Positions 46,438 to 56,491 of a DNA stretch of 64,000 nucleotides are shown here, in pieces (position 1 is the stretch's first letter; each line of letters opens with the position of its first letter). The notes beneath the pieces were generated by a model, which saw only the letters and a list, made by a program, of their open reading frames with translations, ran no database searches and had not been told where the DNA came from. The DNA comes from Gymnopus androsaceus JB14 (lineage: Eukaryota; Basidiomycota; Agaricomycetes; Agaricales; Omphalotaceae), in NCBI GenBank assembly GCA_009733575.1, contig ML769423.1:264233-328232 (forward strand). Reading direction: 5' to 3'. Both the position numbers and the translations under genes were made by a program.

Positions 46438-49400
46438 TCAGTTTGCAAATTCTTCCAACTTTGAGATATATGGTGGGACCTTCATGAATGCACATAATAT
46501 TACTGTTCAGTGTGATTTACTTTTCCAAGTGTATTTTCAATTTTTAATTTGACTGTGATTCAACCCAGTGCATGATCAAGCACAGAAAATCAGAGGCTGG
46601 CTTAAAGCACCAGATTGCTCTACCAATTTTGACACAGCTGCAAACAAGAAAACTGCAGGTACTGGAATGTGGATCATTGAACATCCACAATACATTGAGT
46701 GGAACAATAATGGTGGTTTGCTGTGGATTCAAGGCAAAGGTGAGTTGAGCTAGTTATGGATGCATTAAATATTATTCCAAGGAGTTGATATTTTTTTCAG
46801 CGGGGTCAGGTAAAACAGTCATATCGTAAGTGCAATCACCTTATTCCACAAGAATTCAGTAAAGGTTAAAGAATTCCTAGAACAACAATCATAGATCGCC
46901 TATGTGACACCTCAAACACTGTTTGGTTTCACTATTTTGATTTCCGTGATAATGCAGGGGATAAATCCGGTTATCGAGGATTGCTGTTAAATATGCTGCA
47001 ACAGATGGGTGAGAATGAGCAAGGAATTCATCCAGCATTACAAGAATTGTATAGCCAGTGCAAGAGAGGTCACCAAATTGGCCAACCTCGCATTTTGCAG
47101 TTGGAAAATACTCTGAATAGAATCATTCAAGGATCTATTTCAGGATATATTGTGATAGATGCCTTGGATGAATGCAGCCTGCAGGATAGAGCCCATGTTC
47201 TGAAGTGGGTGGCAAACAGCTCTGCAAAATTAAAAATTGCTGTTACTAGTCGATATTCACCAGAGGGCCAAGCAGCCAATATTAGATTGATAATTGCATT
47301 AGACAGTAAGGATTCCAGAATGGAAGAAGATATTTCTCTCTATTTGGAAGATCAATTGCAGCTCCATTTCAAAGGAGAATTGAAAGGCAAGGTGTTGAGT
47401 ACATTGAAGACCAAGGCTCAGGGACAGTAAGTATTTAAACTTTTTATAATAAAAACATCCATCTTATGGCTGTGCTTATTAGATTTCGCTGGGTGGATTG
47501 TCAAGTAAGAACATTGATTCAATGTCCAAATGACAAAGCAGTGATGCAGGCATTGCCAAAGCTACCTCGTGACTTGCAGGATACATACATGCAAGCCATA
47601 AAGCATGCTGAGCAAAGTGAATATGCAACAGATGCTTACCATCTTTTAATGTGGCTCACATTTGCTTTTGAACCATTAAATAAAGAGCAGGTTTCAGATT
47701 TTCTTGCAATTGACATTGAAAAGCAGGAACTGTATCCAAGTGATGGCATGACCCTCAAAGTGGAGCTGATTATTGATTCCAATCTTGTGACCATTGACAC
47801 AAATAATATTGTCCAATTAGCACACACTTCCGTAAAGGAGTTTTTGATTGCCAAGGCGAATCTGGAGCAAACAAGGGGTTTGTTTGAAATCAATGCACAG
47901 CTAGCTCATGCCTCATTGGCTAAGGCATGTGTCATATATATTTTGAAATCGACCAATGCAATAAGTAATATCAGTGATATGTATTTTAAGTCACAAACAC
48001 ATTATTATACAGCAAAATATTGGCGAGACCATACAAAACAAGTGCAAGAATCTGGTCCAGAAAAGGTCCTGGATGATTTGACCAGACACTTTTTAAGATC
48101 TGGAAGTTCACAATTCCAAGCATGGGCAAGAATATATCAACAACAATTTCACATGGAGATGCCCAACCCATTGTATTGTGCTGTTCATGGTGGCTTAAAA
48201 AGAAGTGTGCATAACCTGATTTTGAGTGGTGAATGTGATATCAATGCTAAAGGAGGAGGATATGGAAATGCCCTCCAGGTAGCAGCTGCCCAAGCAAATA
48301 AAGCCATTGTCCAGCTTCTTTTGGACCATGGAGCTGATGTGAATGCTCTAGGAGGCCATTATGAAAATGCTCTCAAGGCAGCAGTATTCAATGGACATGA
48401 AGCCATTGTCCTGCTTCTTTTATCCCATGGAGCTGATGTAAATGCTTATGGAGGAAAAGATGGCAAGGCTCTTTATATAGCAGCATCCAATGGACATAAA
48501 GCTATTGTCCTACTCCTTTTGGAATTTGGAGCTGATGTAAATACTCATGGGGGCAATGATAAAAATGCTCTCTATGCAGCAGTAGCCAATGGACATGAAG
48601 CCATTGTCCAACTCCTTTTGACCAATGGAGCTGATGTGAATGCTCATGGAGGCTACTATGGAAATGCTCTCCAAGCAGCAGTATTGAATGGAAATGCAGC
48701 CATTGTCATGCTCCTTTTAAACAATGGAGCTGATGTGAATGCTCAAGGACGCATATATGGGAATGCTCTCTATGCTGCAGTATTGAGTGAAAACAAAGCC
48801 ATTATCCAGGTCCTTTTGAATCATGGAGCTGACACAAATATCCATGGAGGTGAATATGGAACTGCTCTCTATGCAGCAGTATCAAATGAAAATGAAGCCA
48901 TCATCAAACTCCTTTTGGCCAATGGAGCTGACACAAATGTTCATGGAGGCAATGATAGCAATGCCCTCTATGCAGCAGCATTGAAGGGAAATGAAGCCAT
49001 TGTGAAGCTTCTTTTGACCAATGGAGCTGATGTAAATACATTAAAAGGAATCTTTGATGAGAATGCCCTCCAAGCAGCAGCATCCAAGGGAAATGAAGCC
49101 ATTTTCAAGCTTCTTCTGATAAATGGAGCTGATGTGAATGCTCAAGGAGGGTTTCATGGAAATATTCTCCAGGCTGCAGCATCCAATGGAAACCAAATCA
49201 TCATCCAGCTCCTTTTGGCCAATGGAGCTGATGCAAATGCTCAGGGAGGCCATTATGGAAATGCACTCCAAGCAGCAGCCTCCAAAGGACATGAAGCTAT
49301 TGTCTGGCTCCTTTTGACTCATGAAGCTAGAGTAAATGCTCAGGGAGGCTATTATGGAAATGCTCTTCAAGCAGCAGTATTCACTGGAAATGCAGCCATT

Positions 49401-49838
49401 GTCATGCTCCTTTTAGACAATGGAGCTGATGTGAATGCCCAGGGAGGCTATTATGGAAATGCTCTTCAAGCAGCAGCATCCAAGGGAAATGAAGCCATCA
49501 TCCAGCTCCTTTTGACCAAAGGAGCTGCTGTGAATACTCAGGGGGGTGTTTATGCAAATGCTCTCCAAGCAGCTGCATACCAAGGAAATAAATTCATTGT
49601 CCAGCTCCTTTTGACTCATGGAGCTGATGTGAATGCTGAGGGAGGAGAATACGGAGATGCTGTCCAAGGAGCAGCATCCATTGGAAATGAAGCTATTGTT
49701 GAGCTCCTTTTGACCCATGGTGCTGACGTGAATGCTCAGGGAGGCAAATATGGAAATGCTGTCCAAGCAGCTATATCCTTTGGACATGAAGCTATTGTCC
49801 AGCTCCTTTTGACCTATGACACTGAAGCAAATGCCTAG
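46438..49838 (+). CDS. NACHT-ankyrin NLR-like receptor (STAND NTPase), intact
   Basis: Exons are 46438-46511, 46569-46739, 46801-46825 (25 bp), 46881-47426 and 47483-49838. From codon 46568 the frame sums to 3099 bases. A SNFEIYGGTFMNAHN segment precedes the NACHT domain, as in many fungal receptors. Walker A, GKAGSGKTVIS, is assembled across the 25 bp exon. Walker B is YIVIDALDEC. A winged-helix-like region follows (LPRDLQDTYMQAIKH, VQLAHTSVKEFLI). The C-terminus has 16 ankyrin repeats of 33-34 residues with an unusually uniform GGxYGNALQAA..GNEAIVQLLL pattern. Such proteins sense non-self in heterokaryon incompatibility and immunity, in the cytoplasm. The first exon and any further N-terminal effector were not found. 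Confidence 0.85.
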
Positions 49839-50149
49839 GAAGGTGAACATGGTGATTAGAGTGGTTGCAGGTTTCAAAACCTACCATTATCCATCTGAAT
49901 GCCCATAGGCTTTTTGCACCTCTGGAGTGTTGGGACCTATGGATATAGATATGTATAGGTTAAGGTAAGACTTTGGCTGAAGTCATATATACCTACATTT
50001 GAATAAAAGTTTTATTTTATACTAGCTTTCTGTGTGACCTTAAATAATTCACTCCTGTACCATTTGAATGCATCAGCACTTTTACAGGCATTATTAGAGT
50101 TATATTCCTAAATAGGAAGTAGCAGCAGTAAGTCCACACAGGACCTAGT
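49839..50149. other. 3' flank of the NACHT gene
   Basis: No gene is seen. AT-rich sequence with probable 3' UTR. Confidence 0.4.
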
Positions 50150-50310
50150 ATTACGATCACAAGTTGAGGAATCAGGTCCAGAGATAGACCTAGAAAATTT
50201 AACCAAAGATTTCCTGAAGAGCAGAAGTGCAGCATTTCAAACCTGAGTAGAAGGAGTATATAATCATTTTCCACTGATGGAGATGCCCCTGGGTTGCTTG
50301 GGTCGTTAGA
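50150..50310 (+). pseudogene. Relic of a second NACHT-ankyrin gene
   Basis: The translation QVEESGPEIDLENLTKDFLK, then SRSAAFQT-stop-VEGVYNHFPLMEMP, aligns with the upstream gene's QVQESGPEKVLDDLTRHFLR, then SGSSQFQAWARIYQQQFHMEMP. The stop is TGA where the intact copy has TGG. Only the segment between NACHT and ankyrin repeats survives, so this is the remnant of a tandem duplicate. Confidence 0.75.
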
Positions 50311-50419
50311 CAGAATTGATCCAGCTTGCCTAAATATCATTGGTTATGAAGAGGAAGAAACCTCAGAAGAATATCCCACATGTGGCCGGTGCTAGCCAGA
50401 GCTCCCAGAGGCCTTAAGA

Positions 50420-50644
50420 TTGCCTTATTTGGAGATTAAAAAGGAATGTCGTACAAGTTTATATTTTTGACAGCACTGGCAAGCACTGAGGGCTCTGGGA
50501 GCGCCGGCAATTTTATGTACTGCTGCAAGGGGGTCCGAAAAAATAAATTTCATACCAGGGGTCAGAAATTTTTTTCAGCCTTGGCGCTGGACCCTCCCTC
50601 CCTTCACGTGATTTTTTGGGTCATGTGATTACCAAATAAGGCAA
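50420..50644. mobile_element. Small MITE-like element with TTGCCTTATTTGG ends
   Basis: Perfect 13 bp inverted ends, TTGCCTTATTTGG and CCAAATAAGGCAA, bound 225 bp without coding capacity. The target-site duplication is unclear. It lies just downstream of the NACHT relic. Confidence 0.5.
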
Positions 50645-52807
50645 CTATGAGACACTGATCACCATTTCACCTTACTGTGCTGGTCTTTTGCCCTTTGTAC
50701 ATGCTCTACATAACTAATTAGCCTTTGTAAACTCTCCACCTCACTCTGGATGCCATATATCTCAAAATATATTAGTCAAGGTCAAGAACTGTAAGCACTC
50801 ATGAAATGACCCAAAAAGGTATATGCTCACTCTACACAATGTAGCTGGTCTAAATATACTTTTCAGGGATTCTTGGGCTTATTTGACTCACATCAGCAAA
50901 GCTGCACATGCATGATCCATATGAAGGCACGCCAAATACGTCTGATCATACGGATTTGACGGTGTATGTGTAGGGCCCCGAGTGCATATCCATCACACTT
51001 GATTATGCACTGATTATACAGAATTACAGCCCCTTCGCTTGTTCGTTTATACCCTCAAATATGCCCAATTATACTTTATACATTTAATACGTTAACGAAG
51101 CAAAAAAAAAAAATGTTGATAATTTATTCTATTAGTATACGGCAATGACATTGTACAAAAGATAGCTATGTAAAAAGACTACGAAATCAGTGCTGTCCCG
51201 TAATACCCCCAATGCCTTGTAGCTCCAAACAGAAACATTTGAAACCGAATAAATAATGAATGAAAGTCTGGAGATGTATCTGAGTCAGGTCGAGCTTAGA
51301 ACAGACAGACCGTAATAAATACTCATGCTGCGTCACGCAATGGTCAAGAGACGTGCTTTGACAGTGGAAGGCTTCACTTCAAATCTTCAGCAAGTTGAAA
51401 CCTTTGCCATATTAGGTGTCTACCATTTGGAGAAACCAATATTGCTATTCTTCATGGTCTTGCACTTCAGTGGCTGGCGGGTTTTCGAAACCTAAGGTAT
51501 CATGTTTGAGCAGAGCGCTTTGAGAAGAAAAAAGTACACACTGCCGCATCAATTAAGAGCGCCACAAGGGGACTAGGGTCGAAGCAGGAGGACTTGAGGA
51601 GAGAATGGGGACCAGCACCAGCACCAGAACGGTGCAGGGACAAAAAGACCCACTGGGGAGCCATATAGTTAGTTACAGTGAGCACAAATAATGGTAGCAA
51701 AAAGATTTACTGAGATATGCCCACGCGGCCCATTGTTATTGTTTGCTGCTAGCAAAGAGCTCATGCACAGTCAAGAGGCGAGTTCCGGTTTGACAACTCG
51801 CAAGGGCATTAGACGGAATCCTCCAAGTAAAACTATGCAAAATAAAAAGGATATAAGCTGCAGATAAAAACAGCAAATGAATTCACATACCTGGCATGAC
51901 ATTGGAGCAAACAGGCTGCAGTAACATTTACATTGAATGTCAACCTTGGAGAAGACATAGAAAGGAAGAATGTATGCACATTAGACTATTCCTATCCATC
52001 CCGAGTCTTTCTCAAGCTTTTGGCCATACAGAAAATCCAAGTTGAACAAATGAAATAAAAAAATAATAGGACTTGATAAAATGCAAGGAAGTAAGCAAGG
52101 GCCGCCACTGCCTGGCTTCCAAAAAACACAATCCACGTGAGACTGTACAGTAGCTTGTCGGAGTTTCAAATGACTTGAGTATTCTTGCGAGTTTTCCCTC
52201 CAGGCGGCGGATGCAATGCATCAATGTAAGCTATTGTATAATATTCTAATTTACTCTCGATTCTCCGCATTGAGGCTGAACATGGAGCACACCGCAATGA
52301 AATAGCAACTAACTTGTACCTACATCAACTTATTTACTACTGTAATAAAATGCTCTAATGGTCATATGTTGTATAACCTGTGTATAAACCGCGTATAAAC
52401 TGCGTATAACAATTATACAGCCAAAGAAATTCTGCTGGGCTGTGATCGCGTATGATTGTGCATATCAATTACATCAATCTACCGATCATACGCAATACAA
52501 TCCGGCAGTTTTGCTGATGCATTTGGACATCACAAAAATGTATTTTGAGGGTCAGTCAAAAAATATTTTTTGGGCCTCGTGATGGACCCACCCTACCCTA
52601 CTGCATTAGATTAGGCTCCTTGTCACATTAGATTACGCCATGTCTCATTATAAATAATGATGATTATTAATTTATATGTATGGTGCGCAAATTTCGGGCC
52701 CGCCTTTGCTTCCCTCCCCTCCCTCGTTGCGCTCGGGGGGTCCCCGGGCCGGGAAGTTGTCGGCGGGCACTCTAAAGCCTTGTTTGCGCTTATTTCAATA
52801 GGTGGCA

Positions 52808-52845
52808 ACCCCGAACCCTAACCCCAACCCCTAACCACTAACCAA
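52808..52845 (-). repeat. Short telomere-like CCCTAA tract
   Basis: AACCCTAACCCC and CCCCTAACC words occur in imperfect tandem. This is a degenerate interstitial telomeric motif in the opposite orientation to the tract at 3233. Confidence 0.6.
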
Positions 52846-52956
52846 ACACGTTTGGCAATGCCGGACTAGCTCTCTAATGTTAGGGCAAACCCTAACAAGA
52901 GCTAGCCACGGCATTGCTTTGAAAGAAAAAAAAAATCTTCAATTGTTTTTAGTACC

Positions 52957-53042
52957 TGTGAGGATTGAACACTCACCGCAAGGCAAGACTGAGCCCCACT
53001 ACCAGAATGATTGATCATGAATACCACTCTGCCATAAGGTGT
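52957..53042 (-). other. tRNA-like segment with box A and box B
   Basis: On the minus strand TGGCAGAGTGGT (box A) is followed about 50 bases later by GTGTTCAATCCTC (box B). Acceptor-stem pairing is not convincing, so a tRNA pseudogene or SINE head is more likely than a working tRNA. Confidence 0.4.
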
Positions 53043-53221
53043 ACATTATATATGAATGTAGTGTAAATGTATGAGATGTACAATTGTAAGCAACTTGTAT
53101 CGGAAATGAGAGTTGCTAAGGAATGGGGACAGGTCACAGTACATTGTAATGCAACAAGGTATGGGGGATAATGTAATGCAGACAGACGGTAAATTACGGG
53201 GGCCAATGCATTAGGCCTACA

Positions 53222-54239
53222 TTGACTATTGTTTCGCGGAACGAGGCAATTGTTGGAAAGATCGCCTGGATGTTTGATGATCTTCCTAAAGACGCGCAGG
53301 AAGATTTTGGGCAACTGGTTGAGTCTGCTATACGGAAAGTTGCGTCGAGCACTGTACCTTTTAGGAAGCTCTCGAGAGCAGAAACACGAAACTCATTGAC
53401 AAGACGTATGATTGTGGCGTGCACTTAACAAATGGTCATGATATCTGGACTGGACTGGTACCGCTACAGATGAACTTTGTTTCTGGAAGCACTGATCTCT
53501 GATTATGTGCTTAGATGAATCAAGAGATCAACATTTGGAGAAATAATTTTGGTTCTGAAGGACTCAAGTCCGCACAGCAGTTCATCAATGCGGTTATTGC
53601 CAGTGACCCGGAGACCAGTCCAGCCCAGAAAACCAGAGAATATGTCGATTATGCCCTTCAAGAATTGGATGATGAGACGGAGCACTTTGTGTGGAAAAGT
53701 GTGCCAGATGAGGTGAGTGTTACAGTGCCAAAAAGTAGTGTAATAAATTCAAATTGCCACCTAAGAGTTTTGGTATGCAAGAGATGATTCTTCGCACATT
53801 CAAGAGGGCGCATCTGGACAAGGTTGACATTGAGAGCACGGACGATGTGCCTTTTGCCGCAATTTTACTTTCTTTTGTTGCAGTAAGTGACAGGCATGAG
53901 CCCAACATAATGTAAATTTAATACCATGATATTGACAACTTCTCCCTTATCCAGGTCCGGTGTGTGCTGGAATGGAAAAAGAGCAATTCCTCTTTATACA
54001 CGAGCAAATTCGCCACCAAATTTTCCAGCTGGGCTCCCTCCGGTGTGATTAACGGCAAGCGTGTCGAATGTTTTAAATATTCTGTGTACCGCGAGATCCT
54101 TGAAACATTGGCGGCAGAGGGTCCAACATGGTGGAAGGAATTCCTCCAAGCAGCCAAAAAGGTGGACAGAAAAAGGAAACCTCAAAAGGTCGCTGCGAAG
54201 CAACCAGTTCTGCGAGGGGCACCTGCTAGTCTTCACTAA
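53222..54239 (+). CDS. Multi-exon hypothetical protein, possibly DUF6532-like
   Basis: The last three exons are clear: 53515-53712, 53766-53882 and 53955-54239 (introns 53 and 72 bp, all phase 0), 600 bases in total. Readable blocks are MNQEINIWRNNFGSEGLKSA, MQEMILRTFKRAHLDKVDIE, PFAAILLSFVAVRCVLEW and CFKYSVYREILETL. The order (a segment ahead of 'VPFxAxxLxxVAVxxxLEW' and then 'YxxxYxEILETL') resembles the fungal DUF6532 family, but I hold this weakly. An upstream frame at 53222-53428 (IVGKIAWMFDDLPKDAQEDF) is probably an earlier exon, with an unresolved junction. The C-terminus is Lys-rich. Function unknown. Confidence 0.5.
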
Positions 54240-56491
54240 CAAGCTATATAAGAGGCCTGGCAGGGCAGGATTTTGGTCTTATAAAGGTTGTTATGGGATA
54301 TTCCCCAGGTACAAATAAAACTGATTAAATATTTACATATAATGACCAGAATTACTAAGTAAAGACCTTGGAGTGCTCAAGTCACTGCCACAGGCGCCTA
54401 CTGTAGTACTCATACTATAACAAAATATAAGCTTTCTTTGAGCAACTAGGTACACATAATACAAGTATACAATGAGCTCAGTCAAGGTCCACTGCAACAG
54501 ATAATGCAGTCAGCTGATTCTGCCAGCTTAATGCAAAAAATCACGATAAGTGTCGTGGGCTGTTTTGCAAAAATGGTGACTCCTTTTCAACTGCTGTCCC
54601 AGGGAAGAAGTATCTGTTGTTTTCAAAGCTAAACCCGTCCAACGTTGATGAGTTAGATATGTGCTGGGTATGAAAACCAACCAAACAACAATCACCCCAA
54701 TCAGATATAATCCAAAAGGTTTAATTTAATGCGAGGAAGGAGGTTGTCAAAGGTTCCCTCGACTACTAATTGATTTGAAGAGAAAAGCACTTGACAGTTG
54801 ACACAGATAGTGCGCAATGAACAAGGTTTTATATTTGGAGGGAGGTTTTGAAAAGCCAACTAACGTACGACGATGCGCTGAACTAATCGAGGGGAAAGCA
54901 AACACCAAAGCACGGGTCAAGTACGCCGACTCAACAAACGACTTTGCGTATCCGCGGTGAAACACCAAAGCACGGGTCAAGTACGCCGACTCAACAAACG
55001 ACTTTGCGTATCTCGGGAGCCTTTACGTCGCCGCGCAATGATACTCCAACTCTCAGGGATTCCCGCGAGTTACCTAACAAGCTTATACGACCGCCGCGCA
55101 AGTCACTCGAGTAGGCGTTTTTAACACACTCAGCGAAGAGCGGGCAAGGGGTAGAATCTGTTGGTAAAGCTAGGTAACACTCCGAGAAGCTTCCTCCCTA
55201 AAACTAGACCAAGCCGACAGTTGGGTCCAAGACCTTTCCTAATCAACAACGGGCTCGTCGAGGTGTGCACGTTAGGCTCCACCTGCGGTCCTAAGACTGA
55301 TGTGACCTCTCTTCGAGATGAAAACCAGGAATGCTCGACTTAATAGCCGGGAAGTAGAATGAACAGCCTCAGTATTATCGAGGTTACAAGAAGGCCACCC
55401 GTTTCAAAGGTTGTAGAGGACGATGCAGACGCGTCTGAGCGTGTACGAATCACTACAGGTCCTAAGATAGAACTGCGTTTCAGGTATCAAGTCTAACTTG
55501 TTATTCCGAGATAGAATAGCTACCCTTATATACTGAGCGAGATATATGAAAATAGGAAAATGAGAGAAACTGAGCGAGATAGGATGAAACAGAGTAAGTA
55601 AAATAGAAAAGATAAATAATGTCCATATATGCGTGTATACTATGGTTTTGCCTCGACGTTTTCCTGCCTTGTTGTTTGTCTTCCTCGATTGGGTCGACTT
55701 TTGGGATTTTGGTCCGAATCGACTCGAGTCATTTGCCTTTTTACAAGGCTCGCCAGTTCCTTTAGCAGAACAGCCCTCGGAGGTATTTCTATGTTTTTCC
55801 TTGCCAATGGGAGACTGGTTATTATCTCTAGTTCCGCGTGGTCTTGAGTCTAGATGCCTGGTAGCATATGGATCTCGGTAAAACGCTGAGGCTCGGATAG
55901 AAATACTCCTTGGTCCTTCCGTGTTCTAGAAGTAGCTACAGCAAGTGGGTCATGTGGCCGCGTTGGACTGCCGCGGCTATATGCCTGGGCGCTTTCCAGC
56001 GAGCGTCAACTTTGAGGGCACCCATTAGGGTACTTCCCCATCTCGGTCCACCTTGCTTCGTTTAATAAACTTGAGTGTCGTTTAGACTCCTCGGTGAGCT
56101 GATTGCGGAAGCGATGCCTCGTTAAGACTTCGATCCCTTGGGTATATCCTTCGATGACCTAGCCTAGTATAACTGGTATGTGGGCTTGTTTATCTGCCTC
56201 GGTCAGCAACTTGTTATCCAACAAGCTTGCCTCGCTACACCATACTGCGCATAGGACTTTGATCGAGGCGCATTCACAAAGTTAAGTATGGTACCATTGC
56301 GCGTACCGTTACTCTGCAACCTCTTGGGTAGAATAGGTCCTCGGTAGATTTTAACTATCAGCTCGGGCTCACTATAGTTCTCTTATTGACCGTGTTTTGT
56401 TACTAACAGAACCTAGGATTATTGGTTCTGCGCAGTTCTAGCCTTAGCCAAAAAATCGGCGTATCAACGTTTTGATAGATAGAAGCCTACG
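54240..56491. other. Repeat-derived stretch before the second KDZ cluster
   Basis: No gene is supported. Around 54510-54590 the sequence is the complement of 3720-3795. A tandem duplication lies at 54901-55020. Short frames at 55629-55881 look incidental. The region may contain an LTR or other element end, but I could not find a matching second copy. Confidence 0.4.
54901..55020. repeat. 60 bp tandem duplication
   Basis: Two adjacent 60 bp units, identical over their first 52 bases (starting AACACCAAAGCACGGGTCAA), differ only at the end. No coding frame is implicated. Confidence 0.9.

Larger units (their letters stand above)
50645..53200. other. Gene-poor region
   Basis: I see no supported gene. 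Notable contents: a GC-rich block at 52690-52770, telomere-like CCCTAA words at 52808-52845, and a tRNA-like segment at 52957-53042. AT-rich stretches with GCGTATAA-type words occur at 52380-52500. Confidence 0.45.

Noticed and set aside
53222..53428. Separate small gene ahead of the DUF6532-like exons
   Set aside because: Same strand, protein-like and directly upstream, so it is more likely an earlier exon of the same gene, although the junction could not be resolved.
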